This document shows positions 11,565 through 21,919 of a stretch of 64,000 nt of DNA, piece after piece. The position numbers were made by a program, and so were the translations under genes. The notes beneath the pieces are model-generated. The model was not told where the DNA came from, made no database searches, and saw nothing but the letters and a program-made list of their open reading frames with translations. The stretch lies in assembly GCA_028554755.1 (NCBI GenBank), contig JAPTOF010000001.1:42274501-42338500 (forward strand), in the 5' to 3' direction. This DNA comes from Cordia subcordata. Taxonomy: Eukaryota > Streptophyta > Magnoliopsida > Boraginales > Cordiaceae. The first letter of the stretch is position 1; every line of letters starts with the position of its first letter.

Positions 11565-14500
11565 CTAATCAGTCACCTTGCCATGCTGAAATGCAACAAC
11601 ACATATGATTGTAGACCAAACAAATTATCTGACTTTCCTCTGTCAAATATTACAATACTGAAGGATATAATAGAAAGAGAATGATTCATACCTGGAGGAG
11701 TATGGATGGAGCTGCTGTAGTTCCAGTTGTAACATGGGTTCTGGTCTTTCTTCCATTTAAAGTGACAACTGATGGACTATTAGCTGTAGTTATATCCCAA
11801 AAGCTCCGTTTTTTGGTTGTGGGAACTGGAGACAAAAACCGGTGACTGGGGCTTTTCAACTGACCCTCGGTTGGTTCTCTAGGTCGTAAACTAGCTCTGG
11901 TCACTACGCTCTTTGCTCCTTCTGGCTTTGCTACCTGTCTTGAAAGCTGACGAATGAAATCATCCTTCTGCTTCGTCTGCAGCGCATGATCCTTCTTCAT
12001 TCTCCCAATTTCTGACTCCAACAACCTGACAGTTTTCCTTAGCTCCTTAACTGTCTCATCTGCTCCCTTTTTCTTTGATTCTGGTGTAAAACAATTGCCA
12101 GTCAAGAAAGATGATCGTGGTTTTCGTTTTTCCTTTCCTTGAGCAGAAGATGGTGCAGGCGACAATTGAGAGGAAACTGTAGAAGGAGCAGGTGAATAGT
12201 TCGCTGCCAAAGTCTGTGCTTGAACAGTCAGTAGCTTTTGCTGCTGGCGAGCCAACAGCATTCTCAGTTCACGGTTTTCTTTCTGCAACTCGAGTAATAA
12301 CTTGGCCTGGTCTGTTTCAGATTCAGGAATTTGTATCTCCTTATTTGTATCACCAGCCTGTGGAGTAACACATATATGAGTTCCAATCCTCTATATGTCC
12401 AATTGTCATCATTCAGATAACTCTTTTGATTGTTATGCCAAGTGCGCAATGAAAAATTTTCCATTTTTATAACAAACATAAAGAAAGAGATTTAAAACAA
12501 AATTAGAAAGCCATTATTTTGTTTAGACATGAATGTGAAGGATGAGAAGGAAATAATGGCACAAAGTTTTATCAATTGGTTTGTTGAAGAACTCTTTCTG
12601 GCGTAACTTCAAATAGTCATAACTTATAAAGTATATATGCAATTTGATATTGTATGAATGATTTATTCATCAGACACAAGGGAAAAGAAACAGAAAAGGT
12701 AGTTCAAATATTGTTTACACATGCAAACAGCTATCAACAAACATATGAAAAATCCCCTAGTTACACGAGACACAAATATGCTTAAAAGCATATATTGATA
12801 TGATAATTCACAAAGAAAGAAAGAAGGCAAAATAATGAATGAGCTGATGCAAGTGAATTTGCAATATAGAGTTAGAAGAGACTTAAAGGATACCTTTGTC
12901 CGGATCTCTTTTGCTCGATCAGCCCAATGTAGGGTGTTTTGAGTTTCACCAAATGTGAGATTGCTTGGGCTGATATTAGCTATCATCACAGTGTTGCAAG
13001 CTCCTCCCAGAGAATCCTTCAGCAGTTGGGTTAGCTTAGAATTGCGGTATGGAATGTGCTTCTTTCCCTCAACAAGAGCATTAATGCAGCTGCTCAGTGC
13101 AAGAAGAGACCTATTTATATTTGCACCCTCAAGTGATCTAAGGGTTCGCTGATCAGTAGCAAGAGCTCTCTCTGAACCAGCAAGATCAACAAGAGATAGT
13201 TTTCCAACTCTATTTACAATGTTACCCAAAGCATTCTTGAAACAGTATTCAACTAGAACCTGTATGTCATGTACAGGTGTTTGAAAAGGCAAAAAAGTGA
13301 TAGTAAAAAAGCAGTAAAGCTGAACGGTAAGAAACCAAGATTACCTGCAGAATAGCATGTGAGCGTGATGAGGTTTCGTTGGCACGAGTTGGTTCTGTTG
13401 TTCGATTCTGATTACCTTGTTGCAATAATGCCATTACCTATGCAGAAAAATAGGGTTTATATTGGTGCAACAAATATGCCTCTTATTTCAGTTGATATAA
13501 AGGGCAGTAAGAATCATACTTCATCCGTGGAGTAAGCTCTATATTGAGTAAGACCTGAAGCCACAATCCCCTGAAAAATAGAATTTACATAAAGATCAGT
13601 AATTTATTTTGACAGTTACAAATTCTCAATGCTTCTGTGCTAGTCCTACACTGTGAAAAGAGAATTTTCATTTTGGAGCTGAAAAATTCAGAGCCCAAAA
13701 TGCATATGCTTCAATATGGAGACAAAGAAGTTTGCTTCTGGTGGCGAAAGATATAAAGTCAAGAAGATTAACTACGTGAACGTGTAAAAAGTCCCTCTAG
13801 GTGTTGGTGTTTGCTCGCTTGATATTCTTTAGTGAGGAAATCTTAGCTTATGGTACATATTGAAAAGAAATTAACCAATTTTGTGAAATGCTAATCAAGA
13901 AGATCAACTCAGACATGCTTATCTTCTCTAAGCACCAGGGGCCTTCCAGGTGAAAGCAAATCTCTGACAGTTTCATTGTAAACCTCAAGATAAGATAGAT
14001 GAACCACATGGTTCCCACCAAAGCTCCTCTGCCTTATCTTGTTAAAGAGATCCTTAATTGCCAAGACCATCACTCCCAGATTCTCCATTGAACCCAGCAT
14101 TGTGTAAGTTTTTCCAGCTCCTGTAGCGCCATAACAAAAGACAGAACCATTTCTTCCCTGCAAAACAGCTTCAACAAGCTCCGCTGTTCTGAAAATGAAT
14201 GCAATTGTTTGTCAAGTGCCTTCCATCTTTTCATGAAGGGGAAAAAGAAAGGGCAAAAATGAAAATGTGGAAAACCTTCTTATCACAAGTAATGAACTTG
14301 GTCGGTTCTTTCTAATAAATTCCATAGTGGATATTATGACTTATGAGCTAAGTTTGAAAGATCAGTGTTCTATCTTGAAATATCAAATATAAGACTGCTG
14401 AAACCCAATGCTTCATATCATATTATTTCAAAATGTGAATTAATGGATCCAACATCTACAGGACAATGTAATTTATTAAAAAAAAGATTTCATCTAGTCT

Positions 14501-16043
14501 ACAGGGGAAAGAACCATCCCTATTATCTTTTCCCAAAATAAGTTATTGATTTACGTCTCTATAAGTGCTTAACCCAGCATAGGTCAGAACTTGAGATAAA
14601 AACTAAAATTTGTCAAGGAAAGATGTAAGAAAGCAATGTGGATTATTCGTCATGAGGCACATAAAGGAGGTTGCATTGAATCGACGTCGACATGGCAAGA
14701 CTAAATTTTAGCATCAAACTGAGCGTTATCCTAATGCAATGGACGTTTACATACCATTATTTGAAGATTGTATGCTATCTAAGCGACTAAAGAGAGGTGG
14801 AACCTATTGAATCACATAATTGAATCCTACCCCTTTCCTATCTTCTCTTTCTAATTTATCTTGTCATATTCTAACTTTTGCTATAGAGGTGACTTACTGC
14901 AGCTGAGGGAAACTTCCAAATCTCATTACAGCACTTTACACATTAACCTCAGGTGATCTAAGATACCAAAGTTTGGTGCTTGCATAACATTATAATGAAT
15001 GAATAATATGCAGTCTACCATTTTGCACCATGATTAGACTTCATATTTCAACTGCAGAATGAGATGTCATATAACTGCGAATACTTGCAATGTCCTGTAT
15101 CACAGCCATGTAGGCTACCAAATTTGCAGAAATTCTGAACTATACGATATTAAACAAATAACAACATAGTAATTATTCACTGCAGAAACGTCAAGAGCTT
15201 ATGAGTGAGATTATTGGCAGTTATATTTACATACGTTGTGGAGTAAACTTCCTGTTGAGTAGTGGATTCAGGAAATGAGGCATCGAATGTGAAATGGCGG
15301 CCTCGAACCCTCTTTAGCCTAAGATAATCATTCTCGTTGGCGAATTCAGTCAAGAAAACATCCCTCTTATTCACAATCTTCACACAACACCTTGCTCCAC
15401 CTTCTTTCTCCTTTTTCTCCATCGGCCTTAGCCTCACGAAAACAAGAATTCTACTACCCTCGCTGTCCCCACTCTCCAATTCTCGTTCGTTCTCCTTCTT
15501 AGTCATTCCATGCTCACAATGTGGCAATGTCGTCCCACCCATTGACAATTTCCTAGCCACTGCGCTCGCCCCCCCATTCGCCTTTCTTCCACACGAAAAC
15601 TGCACAATCCGGTCGCCACCAGGCCCCACCACTGCCACATTCTCCTCCGAATCCTCCACCATAGGCTGAGGCAAGACGTAAGTCCTAGTCACGCTAGTAG
15701 TATTAGGCATTGCATTTTCCTTCATAACATGACTAATTGGCTTTGTTTCTTTCAACTCTTTTCCCTGTTGTTCATCTCTTCTGCCCGAACTGAAGAGGTC
15801 TACGCTAGGATGGGTGGAAAACCTTGGGTCCTCATGCCTAAAAGTTGGGTTCTTGAGAGCAGCAGAGGCTTGCTTTTGCTGTTCATACAAAAGGGTCAAA
15901 GCTTTCATCTTTTCTTTAAGGCCATGGTGCGGATTTCTCATTTGGGCGTCTTGTTGATCAGGTTTTGGCCTTGTTCTCTGATCTCCATTTAGGCCATTGC
16001 TTCTTTGATGGTTGATGATATGGGATCTTGTTGACACAGGCAT
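11565..16043 (-). CDS. Kinesin-8 family motor protein (plant KIN-8 type)
   Basis: Seven exons on the minus strand, 16043-15235, 14188-13915, 13570-13520, 13437-13345, 13259-12894, 12357-11692 and 11585-11565, sum to 2280 bases (759 aa). The first 195 residues are hydrophilic, with a short predicted helix ([20 protein letters not shown]). The motor runs from about 197 ([11 protein letters not shown]) to 530. It has the P-loop GATGAGKT (about 290), switch [10 protein letters not shown] (about 400), switch II DLAGSE (about 434) and the neck-side [19 protein letters not shown]. The ATPase residues are all present. The tail (about 532-759) has a coiled coil with [19 protein letters not shown] and a second helical stretch. 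Kinesin-8 motors act on microtubule plus ends; in Arabidopsis the class has two members, and the extended N-terminus fits this group. The last exon is only 21 bases (HGKVTD), so the C-terminus is less sure. Intron 1 is about 1.05 kb. Confidence 0.9.
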
Positions 16044-17470
16044 ATTTTATGATACACAAATTCAGAAAAGAGAAAATATATCACTATCCAGACATGGCGT
16101 TATTAGTGCTTCTTGATGATGGGGGGGGGGGGGTTGGAAATCTCTGTTTGGATTGCACTAAAGTTGAAAACCTTTTTCTTGGAAAATGAAAGAATCTCGA
16201 TGGAAAATGAGTGGAGTAGTAGTAGTCATGCAGTGAGAGAGCAGTGTTAGTGTAGGAAGGCTCAGCAGAAGAAATCAGAAAGAGGGGGGAGAGGATGAAA
16301 GATTTGCTTAAAATTTTTGAGATCTGAGTCGTTGATTCAAGGGAGATCAACGGTTGAGAATCATGGGGGAGGGGTGTTCTTTCAAGTGTACTTATAAAAA
16401 AGCAAGCCAAAATTAGCTTTAGACACTCTGCATTCGATTTTCTTTTAAATTTCTAATAATGAGAATTAAGCAAAGGGGTTGGTCTTACCTGGCAAAAGGA
16501 AAAGGAGGAGCGGAGTTAAGGCGTGGCCCTACTTTGATTTTCAAACTCGGGTAACGGTCAAAAGGTCGCATGGGAACAAATGGTCACTGACGAGGGTCAA
16601 CCGAATGGAGTCCATTTCAAATATTTTGCCACCCGGAAAATCTTTGGGCTTTTCTAATTTAAATGCGAATTTACTAATTAATTAGATTAGATTATAACAG
16701 AAACGAATTCCATTTTATCTGCTCGACCAAAGGTAAATTGGTTTGTTTTCAAAGTTCAAACCCAGCTTTTGTAAAAGGGGTACCAGTCAGCTTTTACTTT
16801 TTAACCTCAAAAGAACTGTCGCTATTATTTTTTACTGCATCTTTTTTGCTGATTTTATTAGTGTATTGTAATTGCAGCGGTCAACTGGTAAAAAATAAAA
16901 TAAAAATCTTACAAATTTATCAATTGTTGAAATGATCAGGACTTGTATATTTGTGGGGAGAGTGAGTTGGATAGACCTAAAATTCTAAACCCCGCTTTAT
17001 TAGACAACTCTAATAATCACTAGAAACCCAACAACTAAATGTGATTATAGTGATCCATCTAAATATTCCATAAGCTTGCTTTCAAAATGTCCCATGCTTT
17101 CAATAATTTAGCTTTGCTTTATATTTAAGGGGAATGGATTTAAGTAGCTCAAAATGATTATAGTAGTCTTCTGGCTCTCTCTCTTTAAAACGTAACCCGC
17201 AAGTTACTCACATAATTACTGAATTAATCATAAGCATTTTCGGAATTGGCTAACTTCATTATGGAAATTTCTTGAAAATGGCAATTGCTTCATCAAGCTG
17301 TCATGGCGTACATGTGGCCAATACAATGCATGTGTTCCCGTGAAAATCTTTGAATTCGCGCACCTCGGTTTAGGAATTGCTTGTGTTCACTATGATGAAA
17401 GCTGTGTTCAACATCAAATATTCTAGTGTTCACTATATTCTAAATCAGTGTTCAATACCTCGCTGAACAG
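16044..17470. other. Promoter side of the kinesin gene and intergenic DNA
   Basis: The 5' UTR side contains a run of 13 G on the plus strand (16121-16133, C-run in the transcript sense). Beyond about 16450 the DNA is ordinary intergenic sequence with no domain-bearing frame. Confidence 0.4.
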
Positions 17471-17474
17471 TATT

Positions 17475-19550
17475 CTTTTTTTTGTTGGGAGAATCAATAA
17501 ATATGTATTTTATTCATTCAAAAGATTATATACAACGATAAAGTGCACAAAAAGTGACCTATACAAGAATGTCATCAATGTCCACAATTTACAAAGTTTC
17601 ACATGCATTCTAGAAGAAGTGAATTTTCTTCCAAAAGAAATCTTGACTCTAATGTCATTGTAAATGGCATCAAAAAGTTGCTCCTCAATAATAGCTTTAC
17701 CATTAAAGATCCTTCTATTATGTTCAAGTCAAATTTGATAATCTGGGACTCCAAGGAAAAATTTGAACAATGTGGCCTTCAAATTCCTGTCAAGTGCAAA
17801 AGGAGTGATGAATGGAAAAATGTCTTCCCAACTTGTCAAAGAATGATTGTAAGTAACAACTCAATGTCTCTTCTCCAATTTCATTTAGTGAATGAGCAAT
17901 TAAAGAAAAGATATTCTCTTGTTTCCCACTTGGTCATAAAAGATGCAAGTAGTATTGATGTTACCTTTATGACAAAGCAGTCAGTATTTTGTGTTGAGCC
18001 ATCTTTGCAAGCAAGCCATAAAATCATAGTATGTGAATGTCTTAGAATATGCTCCTTTAACCAGAAAGATGTGTGTTTCCCTCTTGAGGAAGGCGGGCTT
18101 GGCATTAGAAGAATTGAGGACATAAACAAGGCTTCTTTGATTAAGGTATTCTGCATACATATGCTTGCAAAGAGACTTCAACGAACAATTGGTTTCACAT
18201 CAACTATATCAAAGGCAAATCACTTTGAATGTTGAAACCTTCATCTAATTCTAGTTGGATTCTCAAATCCCTTCCCAAATGTCGTGAACTCATTAAAGTT
18301 AAAATCCCGCATGTTGTGGGCAATGGAGAACAAAGTTTTTTTTTGTTTTTTTGGGCATGATCCTTGGCACCCAAGTGGAATTCTTTCAAACTTTTGGAGT
18401 GCACCCTCTTTGAAACCCAGTAGATTCAAGATGGTATCTTACTCGGTTTGAGTGACTCCACAAAGAAACAAGTTACTTTTGCCTTTGTTAACCTTTAAAC
18501 CTGACATGTCATGAAAGGAATCAAAGGCGTCACAAATGTTGGCAATGGAGTTGTAACACCTTTGCAAAATATGAAAACATCATCCATAAAGCAACGATGG
18601 TTGAGCTTTAGTACACACTTCGGGTGATAATTAAAATCCTTCTTGTGCTCTAAGCTATTGAGCAAATTAGTAAGAAACTCTAAGCAAATCACAAAAATGT
18701 GAGGGAAAGAGGATCCCCTTGCCTTATCCCCTTAGCCTCGTTAAAATAACCTTTTAAACATCCTATTAGTAGCAACAAAAGACCTTGGAGTGAAAATACA
18801 AGCCATAATCCAATGAACAAAGGTAGGAGGGAAACCAAATGCCTTGAGAGTGTTTCTAATGAAATCTCAACTAATTGAGTCAAAGTCTTCAGGATGTCAA
18901 CGTTTAAGGCACATCTAGGAGATATGTGGTTCCTCGAATAGCCTCTTAATAATCCATGGACAATGAAAACATTTTCGATTATGAGCTAGCCTTCCATAAA
19001 AGTAGATTGCTTCTAAGAGATAATGTATGGAAATCATGTTTGAAGTCTATTTGCAAGGATTTTAAAGATGCATTTGTACAAAGTGTTGCAACAAGAAATG
19101 GGCCTATAATCTTTGACCATGAAAGGGCTAGGATTTTTGACACAAGAGTAATAATGGTAGAGTTCAATTCCTCAAACATGTAACCAGATTCAAAAATGAA
19201 GTGATGGCTTCAATAATATCACTCCTCACAGTGTCCCAAGCATGTTTATAAAAATGAGAAGTATTACCATTTGGACCGAGACTTTTGTTGGGATTTAAGG
19301 AGAAAAAAGTTTCTTTAATCTTATCCGGGGTGATAAGAGCACTAAGTGCGCAAAAAATTTCATCTGGCATAGATTTGTTGAGCATGCAAGCAATATCATT
19401 TTCGCTAGCATTTGAAGTAAATTGTGTACCAAGGATGTTCTTAAAAAAGGAGAGAAATTTAGCCTGTACCTTATTATCATTTGTGGAGATTTCCATTGGC
19501 ATCTTTGATGGCATTGAGAGAGTTTTTTTTGCTTTTCTTTCCCAGATCAT
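17475..19550 (-). mobile_element. Decayed LINE (L1-type) with an inverted central segment
   Basis: Minus-strand translation gives the reverse transcriptase region: IKETFFSLNPNKSLGPNGNT (about 19310-19250), CLKGYFNEAKGIRQGDPLS (about 18760-18705), then CFMDDVFIFCKG, the catalytic box with the usual A(DD) changed to M(DD), and SGLKVNKGKS with LGFKEGAL ending near 18400. Minus-strand reading resumes at about 18057 with MILWLACKD, the zf-RVT region (WETREYLFFNCSF) and LEHNRRIFNGKA, ending in an A-tail (T-run at 17475-17484). Between them, about 18060-18400, the ORF2 domain expected at this place reads on the plus strand: VCFPLEEGGLGIRRIEDIN, YIKGKSL, PKCRELIKVKIPHVVGNGE and DPWHPSGIL. Frameshifts and stops are frequent throughout. 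Confidence 0.85.
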
Positions 19551-19861
19551 GTTACTTTAATGAAGATTGAAATTAATAATTGTATATTATTTGTATCAAT
19601 CGAATTCTTCATTTTTATACAAACACACACGTGGATAATGGATGATCAGATGATGGAACAAGAATGTACTCGACAACTCTATTTCAGTCCTCATTCACTA
19701 ACTCTTGCTTGTACTAAATTTTAAAGAATATTTCTAACAATTCCATTTACTTTTTGTCTCTAATGATTAAAACATATCAATAAATACTACGAAAAAGAGA
19801 TCTAAAAAATTGTCATAACATTTACGAGACAAAGAAAATGTGAACGTCATACACTAATAAT
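19551..19861. other. Intergenic DNA, nothing recognised
   Basis: AT-rich sequence between the LINE and the SINE; no frame or repeat of note. Confidence 0.4.
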
Positions 19862-19877
19862 AGAATTAAAGTAAGTA

Positions 19878-20075
19878 GTCTCTCAAGGATGTTCCAGCGG
19901 TAAAAGCTGAAGATGGACATGGCTTATAACCTGAGTTCGAATCCAGTCCCTTGCCTTGGGTAAGTACCTTTGACTTAACTGATACACAGTATAGGAGACG
20001 TGTTGTGTACTCGAGATTTGCCAGTTGGTGGTCGAGCTCTGGTAGCTGGATTTCCATTGTCATGAAAGAAAAAAA
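19878..20075 (+). mobile_element. Full-length tRNA-derived SINE
   Basis: A 198-bp body starts GTCTCTCAAGGATG and contains an A-box-like CCAGCGGTAAAAGCTG (19894-19909) and a clear B box GAGTTCGAATCC (19933-19944), the internal RNA polymerase III promoter of tRNA genes. It ends in GAAAGAAAAAAA. It is flanked by a perfect 16-bp direct repeat, AGAATTAAAGTAAGTA, at 19862-19877 and 20076-20091. Such duplications arise by LINE-driven target-primed reverse transcription. Together these define a complete and probably young insertion. I cannot place the family. Confidence 0.9.
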
Positions 20076-20170
20076 AGAATTAAAGTAAGTAATAATCATA
20101 AATAAATAAATAAATAAATAAATTTGAGGAAATAACTTTAATTTCTCAAGCGTGAATAATCTATCATTTA

Positions 20171-20798
20171 GGCTCCATTTGTTTCATGGAAAATAACTTG
20201 TTTTGGAAAATGTTTTCCATAAAAAAAAATTTCTTAGAAGATGTTTTCCTTGGAAAAAATTTTCCTTCTTTTGATTGTTACAATAAAAATTAATTGAAAA
20301 ATATTTTTAATGACACTAAAAGATATATTTATATGCGCTGGCGGATAGCGGGCCCGAGCGCCCGGCCCTCGGCTCCCGATCCCCGCCCCTGGGACTAGGC
20401 CCCTGGTCAGGGCGCATGGTCACGGGTCCCGAGTGCCGAGGACTAGATCCAGGGTGTCGAGAAGCGAGGCCCTGAACCCACCCCTAGCGCCCCAAGGGGC
20501 CCAGGGTTTGGGCCTCGCGTGTTGAGGCCGGGAAGCCCGAAGGGAGAGAGGCTGGGGCAGGTGTAGGGATGGGGGTGGGTGCTGGGGTAGGGTTGAGGGC
20601 TAGGTAGGGAGGTTTGATACTTGTGGAAAAATATTTTTTTTGATTTTAGAAAAAGAAATCATTTTCTAGAAAAAAAATTACCTTATTTTTTATTGAACGG
20701 GAAAATATTTTCCGTTGACTTTTTATTTTTGGCAACCAAATACTAAAAAATACAAAAAATATTTTTCAGAAAATATTTTCTGCGAAATAAATGGAGCC
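20171..20798. mobile_element. Tourist-like (PIF/Harbinger) MITE with unusual core
   Basis: Terminal inverted repeats begin GGCTCCATTTGTTTC on the left and GGCTCCATTTATTTC on the right (reverse complement), and continue as loosely matching AAAATATTTTCC-rich arms. A TTA target duplication flanks the element at 20168-20170 and 20799-20801. TTA duplications and GGC-T-TTTG-TT ends are diagnostic of PIF/Harbinger MITEs. At 628 bp it is long for a MITE, because of a GC-rich insert in the middle. No coding frame is seen. Confidence 0.75.
20336..20615. other. GC-rich core of the MITE with a G-quadruplex motif
   Basis: Bases 20341-20400 are 80% G+C by count (48 of 60), against an AT-rich surround. The first half is rich in CCCG/GGCC words; the second half is G-rich on the plus strand. 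At 20566-20592 five G-runs (3, 5, 3, 4 and 3 G) are separated by 1-4 bases, which satisfies the standard intramolecular G-quadruplex pattern. No open frame with recognisable protein content was found. Confidence 0.8.
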
Positions 20799-20801
20799 TT
20801 A

Positions 20802-21018
20802 CGTTCCATTCTCAATATTACATTGTTGAACTCGATTGAGCAGTAAGAGTGGGTAATTTGCACTAACTACTACATGATATGTCAATGTGCTAGATCTCCA
20901 TAGAAAGCAAAAAAAAAATATGAAGAAAGCAGCTCAGCCATCAATCAAGATCGCAATGAATCTAGCCTGAAATTTAGACAAAAAGGGAATCTTTTAGGAA
21001 ATCTTTGAATCCTATTCA
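20802..21018. other. Short spacer before the copia element
   Basis: Nothing recognised. The last five bases, ATTCA (21014-21018), are the probable left target duplication of the LTR element. Confidence 0.4.
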
Positions 21019-21350
21019 TGTTGTGAAATGATGGACATTCATCAAAAAGACAAATATAGTGGCTTATCATGCAGTAAAATTCTAACAAAGCAAGTATAGT
21101 GAGTTTGGAAAAGGAAAGCACAATTGCATAGGGAAAGAAAGCTATTTACAGGCTAAGGAAGAAAATTGTGCATGTGCAATTAATGGAGCAAATCCTTTGT
21201 CTCCTAATTTCACTTATAAATAGTTGGGAATGGGAGAAGCAAAGGGATTAGATAAAATAAATTGTAGTAGAAATATTTCCCAGAAAGAAATTAGAGAGAC
21301 ATTTATTGTATGAAAGTTTTTCTGTAACATCTTTTAGTTATTTCATAATA
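21019..21350 (+). repeat. 5' LTR of the copia element
   Basis: 332 bases, colinear with the 3' LTR. A TATA-like CTTATAAATAG (21213-21223) lies in its second half and is also conserved in the 3' copy (about 26370-26380), the likely promoter of the element. The terminal ACA has become ATA. Confidence 0.9.
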
Positions 21351-21919
21351 CGTTATCAGCACAAGTCTCTGCCAATAAGGAGTTCTGCAAATTATTAAAA
21401 GGAGCATGATTCTACAAAATTTCGGTAACGGTTCTTATTTTATTTTTTGGCATTACATCTTATCTATAGTATAAAGTTTTTACTATCCTATTTATTTTTC
21501 ATTGCATTTATTTTAGAAATAAAATTTTTGTTATATTATTTCTTCTAGAATACATTATTGCAATATTTCTTCTTTAATAAAATAATAACAAATACAGTAA
21601 TCTTTCGAAAGACCTAATTACTGTGACTTTTGAGGATGTGATCACCTTGACTTTTGGACATGTGATTATGATGACCTAATTAAGAAAAAATGATGGTTTC
21701 TACGGACAAAAACACTAATATAATTATATAATGATTAATTATAATAATTACACTAATATGTTATTTACATTTGAAATTAGCATTGTTATATTATGTCATG
21801 CTTATAAGTCTCATATGTCATATTTCTAATATTTTAATTTCTTTCTATATGCTTATATTTACTGGTCAACAAGGTACATTAGGTAGATATATTATTATTA
21901 CTCTTACTAATTTGTTCTT

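Noticed and set aside
17603..18235. A 210-aa open frame on the plus strand within the LINE
   Set aside because: Only its last third carries LINE protein sequence (the inverted segment). The first two thirds are the reverse complement of the zinc-knuckle region and have no coding meaning.
19878..19960. A possible functional tRNA gene (A and B boxes)
   Set aside because: The sequence cannot form a tRNA cloverleaf acceptor stem that I can see. The A-tail and target duplication show a SINE.
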